Positions 22,561-34,630 of a DNA stretch of 64,000 bases are shown piece by piece. Both the position numbers and the translations under genes were made by a program. The notes under the pieces are model-generated. The model was given only the letters and a program-made list of their open reading frames with translations. It made no database searches and was not told the origin of the DNA. The stretch is from Isoetes taiwanensis (taxonomy: Eukaryota; Streptophyta; Lycopodiopsida; Isoetales; Isoetaceae): positions 8,257,077-8,321,076 of the forward strand of contig JAJEKV010000039.1 of NCBI GenBank assembly GCA_021234155.1. Direction: 5' to 3'. The first letter of the stretch is position 1, and each line of letters starts with the position of its first letter.

Positions 22561-23109
22561 TCAAATACACAAAACAAAGTGGATGCGGTGCACATCTAGT
22601 GGTATATATCGGCATCCGATTGTGATCCACTCTTGGGCTTCGAAGGTGCTTTCGGCGGTGATTTCCTCCACCCGTCGAACAAGCCTCGGAAGCATGGAAT
22701 CCAAGCCCTCCGGCGTGGTGTAATGCATTTCCCCAAAGGAATTCATGTCGAGCACTTCCGCATGCCACGGATTTGGTCTGGTGCAACTTTTGAAAGTAGG
22801 GCTTGACAAATGTTTCCCTTCCCAAAGGTCCCCTATCCTCTAGCATACGGGCCAAGCACAACGAGCTCACCATGCATTTCTTCGGGCACTTTCGAGCACG
22901 TATTGAGGGAAGGTTCGGCCTCCCGATGTCTGGCGAGGTCTTTCTTGCCCCTATCACGCAGCTTTGTCATGGCTTGCTTGAACTCCGGCCTTTCTTGGGT
23001 TAGGTTCGGTCTCTAGCCACTCGGGCCGAGGCGATTCAGGTGCTCCAGCGGCGCAGCCACGGCCCTCACAGTGCGGCATCAGCGGGCATGCATCGGGAGA
23101 AGCGGCCAT
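22561..23109 (-). pseudogene. Minus-strand gene-like region in CACTA with its own promoter
   Basis: Minus-strand ATG at 23109 (MAASPDACPLMPHCEGRGC) follows a CT-rich leader and a TATA-like ATATATATT (23224-23215). Further coding-like blocks are KQAMTKLRDRGKKDLARHRE, VPEEMHGELVVLGPYARG (~22900-22840) and WHAEVLDMNSFGEMHYTTPE followed by GLDSMLPRLVRRVEEITAES (~22770-22640). The last block is open for 82 codons. Frameshifts separate the blocks. I do not recognise the family; by position and orientation it might be the element's second (TNPA-type) protein. The subterminal-type motif cluster 23262-23352 lies immediately upstream. Confidence 0.45.
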
Positions 23110-23261
23110 GGCAGATGTAGGTGAGGAGCTCCGGCGAAGGAGGAGGAGGAAGCTGGGAGGGCGCAGGAGGCGGGAGGCGGAGGGCGGGCGGAGAAATTTG
23201 GAGGACTAATAGGGCAATATATATGGCATCTCGGCATCACGAAAACAAAACAAATTTCGTC

Positions 23262-23352
23262 TGACGTCGTTATAGCCCGAAGCGTCGTTATAGGCGTCGT
23301 TAAGCGACCTTTAAGCGTCGTTAAGCGGCGTCTATCGTCTTAAAGCAGCGTC
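23262..23352. repeat. Internal cluster of CACTA subterminal-type motifs
   Basis: GACGTCGTTATAGCCCGAAG, GCGTCGTTATAGGCGTCGTT, AAGCGTCGTTAAGCGGCGTC and similar units. They belong to the same family as the end clusters but sit 7.7 kb inside the element, upstream of the minus-strand gene-like region. Confidence 0.8.
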
Positions 23353-24458
23353 TCGTTCTTTAAAAGTCATCGGCCCGGCTTTCATTTTTCCCATTTCTTT
23401 TATGATTTGAGTATTGCGAGCGATCCTCGGATCCTAGTTTTTCATTGCGGTTATTGTGAGAGTTTTTTTCTTTATTGCTTTTTTGGGATACATGGCCATG
23501 GAAGGTATGCTTCGGACGGCTTGAACCACGGTCGAGGAGGAGATGAGGATTCAAGAAGCGAGAGATATGGAACTGTCTTCACAAGTAAGGCTACACTCGT
23601 AGTTTATACACTTTATTGTATTTTATCTATTTTCTAATCTATAGCTTGGTGTAGGAGCCGTCGAGGGCATGAGAAGGAAGGGAATCCTCAAGTGAACCCC
23701 CTCCTCCACTTTCGAAGATGAGGACTATGAAACAACGATCCATCGGATGAAAGTGTTAAAAAGTATGTGATTGGTGAGAAGGCACCGACCAAATTGCTAG
23801 GAACGATTGGCTGCCTAGCATGATGAGGGTGCTTCTTGAAAAGATGGTCGGGGTTTGGAAGCACCACGGGAAAAGCTTGACATTAACATGATACTAAGCG
23901 TCGACATGTGCATGGTGATGCGGACATACTTGACATGGAGCTATGGTTCAAAGGGGATGGACAAGTGGAGGACTTCCACGATAGAAACTATAAGCCAAGC
24001 TCGGAGGAGTATCTTGAATTGTTCAAGTGATCTTTTGTTCAATAAACCTATGTTTTGTACATTGTTATATTTTCTCTTGGGTACAATCTAGCATTGATAC
24101 ATATGCATGAACATGATCGAAGGATTCTTGAAGATATTTTGCATTCTTACGTTGGATATCGCCTTCTTGATTCGATTTACCATTTGAACTGAGGTTTTTG
24201 CGACATTTCGACTTGAATTTGGTAGAACCGACACGAGATTATTTGTGGTTTGGACTCTCACGTAGCTCTTACAAATGGGACACTTCCATGTTCTAAATCT
24301 TTCAAATGCACATTCTTAGAAGTTTGTGATGGGCCGGTCGGCTTGGATTTTTTTCTCCAACTCGCCCGATAGAAGCGACCACTAAATTTATGTTTCTTTG
24401 TGGCTTGAAGTCAAGCTGCATCTTCAAATCTTCCAAATCAGCTCGGTTGCCTCATAGC
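23353..24458. other. Weakly coding-like CACTA interior
   Basis: Short plus-strand stretches look coding (HVHGDADILDMELWFKGDGQ near 23905-23965, ending around FHDRNYKPSSEEYLELFK), but no family is recognised and frames break. The rest holds nothing I can identify. Confidence 0.3.
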
Positions 24459-27118
24459 GGGCTGCCAGGTTCTAAACGATTCTAATGCTAACCCTTTGAC
24501 CTAGACCTTCTCCAAAAATTCGAAAAAAATTGGGCGTGTCTTTGGAGATGAATTAGGGATCCGGTGGCAAAAAATCAGAATTTATTTTCGTGCAATGCAT
24601 TAATTATGAATTTAATCGTGTGTTGCCACTGCAAAAGCGCCCCGACTTCTAATTGCCACATCGGGAGGAGGGCGGTCCAAACTCCGTTCCGTCGGTTCCC
24701 CTTGCTATGCGTTCGGCCTCGGCTTCTCGACCCACGTTCAAGCTGCAGCGAGACTAGGACTCGGCCCCCAAAGCGTAAACCCTTCTAGAGCACGGCAACT
24801 CACGGGGTTTTCGTTTGAGGCCCTCTCCTTGTCGGTCGGTAGGGACCTAGCGGCGTGTCTTGAAGTGGAGTTGGGGTGTTGGCCCAGGACCCTAAAATCC
24901 CTCAGGAGGACCCTAAAATCCCTCACGGGGAGGCTGCTTTCCCAAATTTCCGTGGCAGGGACCAAGACCAGACCACCGAACTCAAGAAGCCAAAGTAGCT
25001 CACTTCCATCACACTTTCGTAGTCAATTGGCCTAGGATGTGCATGCGGGATCTTGTCGTGGAGGCGTGAGTGTTTCCTTCTTTAGCAAAAACCGGCCAGG
25101 TGTAACTTGCTCCCTAGGGTAATTTAGCCATTCGGACGATTTGGCGGGGTCTATTTGCCATTAGGAGCATCCCGGTGCGAACGACAAAAGCAGTGCGGTT
25201 TCTACAAAGGTAGACATCGGGGCGCCCAGCGGTTTGACAAGTTCTCGGACCCGATCTGGAATCTTTTGGACCTTCGAAGAGGGGCCTGAGCGGAGGATCA
25301 ACGGTGGGATAGGGGAGCCGGGCTCGGGAGGGTGGTCATTAGCGTCGGCCCGGGGGCTTGGCCGGGGAAGGGCTGCCTCGGGGAACTTTTTGGATCCGCC
25401 TCACGGGGTCCGGACTCTCCCCTCTTGTGAGGGATCCACGCAAGGTCTGGCCTCGTTTGACTTGGGGAAGGGTGCCCGGCTCGGTTGCCACGCAGCGGGC
25501 TGCCCGACCGTTCTAATGCTAACCCTTTGACCTAGACCTTCTCGAAAATTCGAAAATTGGGCCGTGTGCTGGAGATGAATTAGGGATCCGCTGGCAAAAA
25601 CCGGAATTTATTTTCGTGCAATGCATTAATTGCGAATTCTGAATGTCTTGCCCTTTGCGCAAAAAGCGCCCCGACTTCTACTTGCCACATCGGGAGGAGG
25701 AAAGGCCCAAACTCCGCTCCGTCAGTTCCCCTTGCTCGGTATTCTCGGCTGCTTTGCTTCTCGGCCAGGTCCCAAGTGCAGCAGAGACCGGGACTCGGCC
25801 CCCAAAAGCGTAAACCCTTCTAGAGCACGGCAACCCACCCGGGGTTTACGTTTGAGCCCTCTCCTTGTCGGTCGGTAGGGACCTTAGCAGGTGTCTTGAA
25901 GTGGGGTTGGGGGTGTTGACACCGAGGCCTTGGACCCTAAAATCCCTCGGAGGCTGCTTGCCCCAAATTTCCTCTCCCCAAGGCCACGAGGGGCCGGACG
26001 GGCGACCTCCGCTCTCGAATCGCGATCGACTACGCCAATGGACTCGAGAACATCGACATTGCCACGGGGACCAAGTTCCGTGGCGGGGAAGACCACCCGA
26101 ACTCCAAGAAGCGCCAAAGTAGCTCACTTCCATCACACTCGTAGTCAATTGGCCTAGGATGTGCATGCGGGGATCTTGTCGTGGAGGGCGTGAGTGTTTC
26201 CTTCTTTCGCAAAACCGGCCAGTGTAACTTGCTCCCTAGGGTAATTTCGCCATTCGGACGATTTGGCGGGGTCTATTTGCCATTCGGAGCATCCCGGTGC
26301 CGAGCGACAAAAGCAGTGCGGTTTCTACAAGGCCGACATCGGGGCGCCAGCGGTTTGACAAGTTCTCCGGACGATCTGGAATCTTTTGGACCTTCGAAGA
26401 GGGGCCCCTGAGCGGAGGATCCAGCGGTCGGATAGGGGAACGGGCTCCGGGAGGGTGGTCATTAGCGTGCGGCCCGGGGGCGCTGCCGGGAAGGGCTGCC
26501 TCGGGAACTTTTTGGATCCCGCCTCACGGGGTGGGACTCTCCCCTCTTGTGAGGGATCCCTGCAAGGTCTGGCCTCGTTTGACTTGGGGAAGGGTGCCGG
26601 CTCGGTTGCCCCGCAGCGGGCTGCCCGACCGTTCTAATGCTAACCCTTTGACCTAGACCTTCTCAGAAAATTCCGAAAATTGGGCCGTGTCTTTGGAGAT
26701 GAATTAGGGATCGCTGGCAAAAAAACCGGAATTTATTTTTCGTGCAATGCATTAATTGCGAATTCACGAATGTCTTGCCCTTTGCAAAAGCCCCAGACTT
26801 CTACTTGCCACATCGGGAGGAGGAAAGGCCCAAACTCCGCTCCGTCGGTTCCCCTTGCTCCGTATTTCGGCTCTTTGCTTCGGCCAGGTCCCAAGTGCAG
26901 CAGACCGGGACTCGGCCCCCAAAGCGTAAACCCTTTCTAGAGCACGGCAACCCACGGGGTTTACGTTTGGAGGCCCTCTCCTTGTCGGTCGGCCGGGACC
27001 TTTGGTGGGTGTCTTGAAGTGGAGTTGGGGTGTTGGCCTTGAGCGCGGACCCTAAAATCCCCTCAGGAGGCTGCTTGCCCCAAAATTTCCTCTCCCAAGG
27101 CCACGGGAACTCGAAATT
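24459..27118 (+). repeat. Tandem repeat of ~1.04-1.12 kb units (2.4 copies)
   Basis: Units start at GCGGGCTGCC: 24459, 25497 and 26618. They share CTAATGCTAACCCTTTGACC, a CCACATCGGGAGGAGG block, GCGTAAACCC and TCCTTGTCGGTCGG. Copy 1 lacks ~90 bp found in copy 2; copy 3 stops at GGCCACG. Copies differ mainly by 1-4-nt indels. GC-rich with no recognised protein; spacer between CACTA gene-like regions. Confidence 0.88.
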
Positions 27119-28754
27119 CAAGGTGAGGCGTCGTTGAACCACGAAGGCGTGTCCAAAACCCTTAGCGGTAATCTATGAAGAGGCTGCAACCATATATGAA
27201 GTTGTATGTGATCATGCCGCGAGAGAATATGGCAAATCAAAAAGCTCTTCTTGCAGACTTTGCATGGTGTGGCTGGGCATGCCTTGTGTAGATTATCACG
27301 AGAAGAGCAACTGGTGGTGAGCCATATGTTTGCCTTTACTTCTGATCATGATTTGAAGTGATTGGCAAGCTTGATTTAGTATGCAAGTGAAGCTCAATGG
27401 TGCACAAGTGCGGTTTATTAAAGTGGATAGATAAACAAGGATGGAGAGAAATCTAAGTGGATAGATAAAGAAGGATAGATAAAATACATAAGTAATCATT
27501 GCCAACTAGTGCTCCATTATTATCTGCTCGGATGTGTGAGTTTCATTGGAAGCAATACCCCAAGAATCATTGGCATCGAGTTGCCTCCTCCCCATCTGTC
27601 ATTTCCATTTGATGCAATTCCCCAACTATCATTCTCACCTGATTCCTTGTTATCGTATCATTGTTACCAATAGCATCATGTTGATTTCCTCCCCATCGAT
27701 ATTCCACGAGTTTCAATGATGTTCAATGCTTTAAAATCTCACTAAAAGAGCCACCGAGTTTATTCTATGCATTCTACCTCAGAAAAGACTGATCTCTATC
27801 TTTGTGTAATGGTTTGATTCCTTTTTATATGTAGTTTTACGACGGAAGATGCAATGCATACTTATGCGAGAGAGATGTTTTCTTGAGGGCCGTTTAACAA
27901 AGCTGTTTACGTCGGGGCGTTGGAGTTGTTAATCGGTGTATAGTTCCTCCCGTAATATAAATGATCGATTACTTGGCGAATGTGGCTTTGAAAATTAATG
28001 CCAAGGTAACTCACTTGGTACCCCATAATGGCTCCCTGTTCATTGAACCGAAGACTTACTTTCAAACTGTAGTGTGGAGGATATAATACGATGTTATCGA
28101 TGGAATTTTCGTCGTGGTCTTCCAAAGGTCTCAGGGAGCCAACTATAATCTTTGGAATGGATGTGTCACATGGAGCCCCATTCTCGTCAAATTCACCATC
28201 AATTGCAATTGTAAGGATTGAGCGTGTGTGTGCACTTGACATTTCAAATTTCAATTCATTACATTCCTATTTTAACTTGCGGCGATGGGCTCTGATTGGC
28301 CAACGATATCCCGGTTTGTCGCCGCGGGTCAAAACACAATCACGAAAATGTGAAACTATGAATCGTTATACGAAGAACCTTACGGGGGCATGATTGCGTA
28401 AGTAACATAAATAACTTTTTCAATCGATATTGAAAGGATAATTAACTTTTGCTTGTGGCGGGGAATTGTTGAAAGGGTTTGCGGGCTCGGTAAGTATCGG
28501 AACAAAAGCAGTTGCCTCCACGACTTGTTGTATTCAGGTTCCTACCCCTTATGGCTATGTATAGTTCTCTCCCGGCTTCGGGTTCAATTTTAATAAATTT
28601 TATTGTATTGTGGACTTGGGGATGGTGTCGGTGAATCGGTTTGCAAGTGTTCTTAATGTAGGGTTGGCGGCAATCGAAAGGTGTGCGGATGTTGGTTTAA
28701 GAAATCGATTTTGAAATGTTTAATAAATTGATTTTTGCGGGGAGATGTTTAAAG
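27119..28754. other. CACTA interior with one open minus-strand frame
   Basis: The one notable item is a 115-codon minus-strand frame at 28254-27907 (MKFEMSSAHTRSILTIAIDG, then SIPKIIVGSLRPLEDHDE, ending near NYTPINNSNAPT). It looks like ordinary protein rather than low-complexity sequence, but I do not recognise it. The rest of the stretch shows no gene. Confidence 0.35.
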
Positions 28755-29135
28755 GGCACGTCGTTTAACACAAAGGCGTCGTTATAGGCGTCGTTTTGCG
28801 ACTATAATGAGATAAAATTTGAAAGATAAAAAATTTGAGTTTGATTTCTACATTTTCTATCACAAAAAATGTGCGGAGGTGGAGGCAAACGGACTTTCAA
28901 CATCTGTTCAAAGCGGCTTCACGAGTTAGATTCTTTGCATAAATGACTGACCCTCCAGCGGGTAACAATCCTTCTTTGTATAATAATTATAATTATAATA
29001 ATAACTTATAATTATAACTTAATAAAAAAAAGGCACGTCGTTTAACACAAAGGCGTCGTTATAGGCGTCGTTTGCGACTATTGCGAGCGTCGTTAAGCGA
29101 CCTCGCGGCGTCGTTCAACGGCGTCTGTAACTTTT
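28755..29135. repeat. Internal CGTCGTT motif cluster with 50-bp direct repeat
   Basis: GGCACGTCGTTTAACACAAA...GGCGTCGTTT(T)GCGACTA occurs at 28755-28804 and 29032-29080, followed by more units (CGTCGTTAAGCGACC, CGTCGTTCAACGGCG) to 29125. Same motif family as the element ends, but 6 kb from the nearest end. The motif GTCGTTATAGGCGTCGTT is shared with 23262-23352. Confidence 0.85.
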
Positions 29136-29139
29136 ATCG

Positions 29140-30060
29140 AAAGCGAGCGGCTTTTCCGCCCCTAGTTTTTTTTGGTTCTAAGCGGCTGGAGGCGTTTTTG
29201 GTGGCGATTTTTGGCGGATCATCCTTTGCGGTCCTTTCAAGCTTCAAGCAAGCATCAAAGGTATTTCAATGGATCAATCAACTCTCTTTTTTGAATTAGG
29301 CTTGTTGTTTGATAGATTTAGGGCTTCTTGTTTTTTCTTGTTTGTTTTCAATCCATCCCATTTCTATCCTCCTCTTCTTTCCATCCTTGTTTTCTTCAAT
29401 CCATTTAGCCTCTTATTAGTATGAATCGAATCCTCCTCCTTCTTCTTCCAATGATCTTCCAATCATTGGTTTCTTCCTTCTAATCTTCCGTTCTTCCAAT
29501 CTTCTATTCATTTTCTTTCTTCTTCTTCTTCACCACTTTCTCATTCTATTCAATCTTTCTTTCTCCTTCTTCTCCTCCTCCTCCTCCTCTTCTTCCTCCT
29601 CTTCCTTCTTCTTCTTCTTCTTCTTCTTCTTCTTCTTCTTCTTCTTCTTCTTCTTCCTCCTCTTCTATTTTTTCCATGGAAGAAGGGCGTCGTTGAAAAG
29701 GCGAGGCCCATTCTTCCTCTATTTTTATTACAAGAAGGGGCGTCGTTGAAAGGCGAGGCCCCTTCTTTTATGTTCTTCTTTTTTTTTTTTTTTTTTTTTC
29801 ATTTTTTACATGTCAATATATAGTTCTTTTTAATTAACAATGTAAATAGTTTTAATGTCAATGATCTTTTCAATGTGAATCGTCTTTTTTTTTTTTTTTT
29901 TTTTATTTCTTTATTTATGTAAGTTTTCTAATTATTGAATGCCTTTATTTTTTGCATGTACACTAATAACAAAAATCGTAAGCTCTTGGAAATCGATTTT
30001 CATGATTTCGAAGACATTCTAGGTAAGAATTTGAGTTTGAGTAGGAGAATAAAATTTTAA
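29140..30060 (+). repeat. CT-rich low-complexity leader region
   Basis: Contains a long (CTT)n/(CTC)n tract (29517-29660), two T-runs of ~20 (29778-29799, 29887-29903) and two copies of GGCGTCGTTGAAAGGCGAGG-type sequence (~29688-29706 and 29739-29760). It looks like an untranslated leader or intron of the following gene-like region. Confidence 0.6.
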
Positions 30061-30074
30061 TGTTTTATTTAGGT

Positions 30075-30420
30075 TAAAAAAAACTTGGGGAGACTTGGAC
30101 AAGGGCATGGTCGGCTCCGCCTTGAGTGTGGAAGACTAGGTGTTCGGGTCCAAGCTCATAGTTTACTCTTTGTAATTTTATTGATTAATGTATTTAGTTT
30201 AGAAAAAATTGGGGAGACTTGGACAAGGGCATGGTCGGCTCCGCCTTGAGTGGAAGACTAGGTGTTCGGGTCCAAGCTCACCGATTTACTCTTGAAATTT
30301 TATTGATTAATGTATTTAGTTTAGAAAAATTTGGGAGACTTGGACAAGGGCATGGTCGGCTCCGCCTTGAGTGGAGAAGACTAGGTGTTCGGGTCCAAGC
30401 TCACCTACTCTTGTTTATTT
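30075..30420 (+). repeat. Leader motif repeat, gene region 2 (3 copies of ~122 bp)
   Basis: Three tandem copies starting near 30085, 30209 and 30330 of GGAGACTTGGACAAGGGCAT, GGTCGGCTCCGCCTTGAGTG, GAAGACTAGGTGTTCGGGTC, plus an AT-rich TTTATTGATTAATGTATTTA spacer. The core matches the repeat at 16940-17135. Confidence 0.85.
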
Positions 30421-30899
30421 TTTTTTATTAATATATCAATAAATAGAAATCTTTACTGGGATTGGACAAGGGCGGGTTTTTGAAAAAAATTGCATTATTG
30501 ATTTTAGGGTTTCTAGTTAAGAATGTTGTTTTTAAAGATGTTAGGGATGTCAAAGAAACAACGATGTGGAGTGGTTAAGAGCAAGAAAAAAATTTAAATA
30601 GTTGGTTTAAAAAAAAAAAAAAAAATTAAAAGGGAAACTAACTCTTAAGAAAGTAGGTAAAGATTCATAATGAAGGTTTGAAAAAAGTCACAAAGCAAGA
30701 TTAATGAATCTAAATTGGTTTGTAGGTATGGCCCATTTGTGAAGACACTAATGATTAGTGAGATTAGGCGCATGGTCATAAATGAGATATGTGCTAACGA
30801 AAGTCCCGCCCAGGAGATGCAAAGCTGGTCAGCGTGTCGACCATTTTGTCGGACATGTGAAAAGGAAGTGCCAATTTGAGTTAGCACAAAAATGGCGGT

Positions 30900-32270
30900 C
30901 AAGAAGAAATGTTGACTTCTCTCCTTGACACACATGTAAAGCCAATGATTGGAAACCCCATGGATGAGCGAAGACATGTTTGAAGCATTGGTGCGACTTA
31001 AAAGTCCCAATGCAGAGGCTCGTGTCAAGGAATGGGTAGCTTCATGGAATTCCTCAAAGAAGCGGCGTTTGGATCACAAGAACATCATTGCGGATCTCAA
31101 TGCACGTCGGTTGGAGGTAATTAAAAATGCTTTGCATCGGGGAAGCTCTAGTGGGCGGGGCCTAGCAAGCCCCACTTTTCTTTGGAGAATCACATGAACA
31201 CATCAATCTTTGTTGATCCCATGCGTAGAGGCCGTGGATGTGATCGCCTTATTGAGGAGAAACCAACACATCGCGCGTATCAAATCAAAATCAGCGGAAC
31301 ACAACACTTCCAAGATGATGAGCTATCTGGTGGATGGGTTTTCAAGGGCAAAGATAGAGGCAGAGAGCGTATGAGATGGCTCAAAGATACATAAAGCTTC
31401 AAGAGCCGCATCTGCTTTGGCTACATCCATTGGACTTGCATATGAAGTTGCTAGCTCTAGTGGGGATACCATAGGGCCAATGGTGATTCTACCTTTCATG
31501 AATGGAGAGACACTTGCACACTTGTTTGACTATTTACCTAATAACTTGTCACGTTTTAGAAGATGGTCAAATGCAATTGCTAAGCCAAGAAGAGCCCGAC
31601 AAACACATAGGCTGAACTTAGGAGCAAAATGCGAGTTGTATATCGATATGTTCGAGAGATAGCTCTTGCCCTAGCGAGAAGGTGTCGTTGAGATCCACAA
31701 AGGCCACTTCACTCACACAAAGCTTAATTGCAAGAGAGTCAAATTACATTTTGATGATGAGTACCAAAATGTGTGGGTGGCCATTGGTGATTGGGACAAT
31801 GCAATTCATTTTCGCCAAAGGCGTCGTCCCTTGTTGAAGTGTCGGTACTTACTTTCGGATGGACAAGCAAAATATCCATGGTTAGAGGAAAGCGTGTTTG
31901 AGAAATCAAAGGATGATGATGGGTGTATGGGGACCACGAAATTCATGATGTCTATGCATTGGGATATATTTATGAGATGCTTACGGATTTTCGTGCAAGC
32001 TATCGACGAATGGAGTGGTTTAATAATAACAACAATGCCCAATGGATTAATCCAACCCATATGTACCAACGGCGTCTTGACAAGTTGGAGGAGCAAAAAC
32101 AAGAATGATGTGCCTACGTGAAGGCGTATTCTCATCACGACCCAAAGCTTACGAAGTTGTTGAAGCCTTACAAAGTGTTGGAATATCTTCTACCATGGTT
32201 GTGAGACAAAGGCGACACATGAAGTGCATGGATGCCTTGGAGATGTCAAAATTGTTGTTGTCACAACTCA
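30900..32270 (+). pseudogene. Unrecognised coding-like region 2 in CACTA (part 1)
   Basis: Plus-strand blocks read like protein. MSEDMFEALVRLKSPNAEAR (30961-) is followed by KEWVASWNSSKKRRLDHKNI. SRASASALATSIGLAYEVAS-like sequence follows (~31400), then HFDDEYQNVWVAIGDWDNAI (31749-31808) and EIHDVYALGYIYEMLTDFRA with WINPTHMYQRRLDKLEEQKQ (31930-32106). Frame changes occur every 150-350 bp. I do not recognise the family. By place it could encode the accessory protein of the CACTA element or a captured gene. Confidence 0.4.
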
Positions 32271-32699
32271 AATAATGAATACAATATTGTATATCTTGCC
32301 ATGTTTAAGAGTATTAAATTTTTTTAATTGTCTAATAACCAAATATATAAAAGACACTTTTAATTATTCAAATCCCAATGTTTTGTAATGAACTTCCCAT
32401 GTTGCTAACATTTGTTGCTTTCCTACTATGTTATTCATCGCACTCCATATAAATAACTTGCAAGTTTTTGCACATGTCCGGCAACCATGGGATGCGACGC
32501 GATGGCATATCTATTGTTCACAACTTTACTTCTCGGCGTGGCTTGGTAGCCTTCTTGCGACCCTAAACACGCAAAGGCCTTTAAGAGGCGAAGTTGGTCG
32601 TTCGGGTTTAGCTTCGCCACCACCGCCACCTCCACCATTGTGTGGATTTGGTATGGATTTTTTTTCTAGGATAAAATGTAAGTTAACCATTTATTTTTA

Positions 32700-34170
32700 A
32701 CGTTCTAATGTTTTTAAATGTAGCGTGTAAATGCGGTTTCGTCCTTCTTTTCCTATGCATAATGTTCGTAAATTCGTGGTTATATGGGCGGATCTTCTTC
32801 TCATCACCACCCGTAGAAGAGGCGGAAAAGGACCTCGCATCCGGCGGGGAAGAAGAAGAAGCGAGGGAACTCAGAGATATCAGCGAGGCGATAACCACGA
32901 AGATAGGTGGAATGCCTTGCAATTCGGGATGTCGCCCTTGAGAAATGGGAGATTGCGCCCGGTTTGTTGAACAAAGTAGGCGGAGAGTCGGCGCCCATGA
33001 CCCTCTCCGTCATAGCTCATACACTCCTTGAGAATTCAATCTTGGGGCGTTCAGAACAGGAGAATGAACCCCCACGAAGGGCGCCGTCGTCGTCCCGTCG
33101 GGTGGGCGCAATTCCTCTTCAAGCTCTGTTAAAGATCGTGCACCACACGCACCACCTCCCACGAAGGCATCTCTTTCAATATGAGTGAGTTCATCTTGAA
33201 TTATGCCCTTTTTGTTCACTAACACATATTCATATGTTAGTCGTATGTTGAGTGTAGTAGCAAGAAGTTGCGCCATACGACCGCTGCGGATGGCGACAAT
33301 TTTTGGAAGATGGCTAATAATGTCACAAATAGCGTTTGCCATAGCGTCCACAAGGGTGAATGGAACTTCGGGGAGCCTATGATGAGGAAAAAAGAGGATC
33401 AAGGAGATTTTAGAAGCGAGAATATCCAGAGCTCAAGTCGGGAGAGATCTCATGGAGGGAGCTTTGTTCAAAGCGGGGTAAACATGTTAAATCCACCGGT
33501 ATTAGGCTCTTTAGTTCTTCATTATAACCTCATTGTACTCATATTTTATTTATATTTTTGCAGAGGTAATCGGAAGAAGCGGTGAAAGCTCTTGCCAAAG
33601 CTCTGAGGAGTCCAGATAGAGGAAGTGGCACGACCTATCAGTTGACTAATGAGGCATTTCAAGTACATCATCTCTCCCATGAGTCATTATAATTAGATGA
33701 TGCCATGTGGACTAAGTCCTTGTATTGCATTGTAGTGTTTGAAGGCCAACATATTATCAAAGAAAGGGAAGCTAGAACAAAAGCGTATTTGGGCCTTGAG
33801 TCTGACGAAGAAGCAAGTGGCGACCATAGTGCCAATAAAATTTGGAGTGCGGCGGTTATGGCTTTACGGATAAGCTATTTGTAAGTATAAATTTGGTTTA
33901 TAATGTAGGTTCTCGAGTTGAACACTAACATTAGTTTTGGTGCTCATTCTCACTAGGCGTCATTTCTTTGGTGAATTTTGCTAAAGATGAGCGAAAGGGC
34001 CTTCAAACAAAGGCGGTCATGCGACCATCAGCGTCGCATGCTCTTGGCGTGAAAGGGGGATGAAGTGTGTATCATTCATTAGATAATTATTTGTGACTAC
34101 AATGAACTAATTGTTGCGATACAATATAATGCGGGTAAATGAAGGCGAAGCCAATGAAGAAGAAGAAGAA
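32700..34170 (+). pseudogene. Unrecognised coding-like region 2 in CACTA (part 2)
   Basis: Continuation on the plus strand. Parts: MECLAIRDVALEKWEIAPGL (32907-), a basic/acidic stretch around 32820-32900, MRHTTAADGDNFWKMANNVT (33268-) and an open stretch around 33590-33890 with TNEAFQVHHLSHES and EREARTKAYLGLESDEEASG. Splice-like borders and T-rich introns (for example around 33510-33560) suggest several exons. A GAAGAAGAAGAAGAAGAG run near 34156-34175 would give an acidic tail. No domain is recognised. Confidence 0.35.
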
Positions 34171-34174
34171 GAGA

Positions 34175-34630
34175 GCAACAACTAAAGACTTAATATATTT
34201 TGTCTTGTGCAAATTACATTGTGAAATATATTAATTGAATTCAATTTAAATTTTTTATGCTTTGTTCTTATTATTTGTGATTTTTTGTTATGTTAATTTT
34301 ATGCTCGATTCTATTTTTTTTATTCTTAGATTTATTAAACATTTAATTACATATTAAACAATAATGCTTATCTACCATTAATATAATTTAATCAATATTT
34401 GTTTCTATTTTTCGAATTTTTAAATTTTTAAATATTTATTCTCGATTTATTTTGTTCATATTTAATATTTATTAATACTATTAATATTATTGATAATATT
34501 AATATTAATAAATATTACTAAATATTTATTTATATTAAATATTTGTTAATTTTGCATATGAATATTAAGCGTGGATTTAAATCATATTGAATAATATTAA
34601 ATAAATTTTTTTTTATCAAAATTCCTTAAT
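34175..34630. other. AT-rich spacer before CACTA right end
   Basis: Strongly AT-rich with overlapping TAATATT/AATATTA palindromes (34440-34600). No gene. Confidence 0.7.

Noticed and set aside
23405-27118. GC-rich open frames in the tandem repeat units
   Set aside because: Frames differ between units and no frame is kept across copies.
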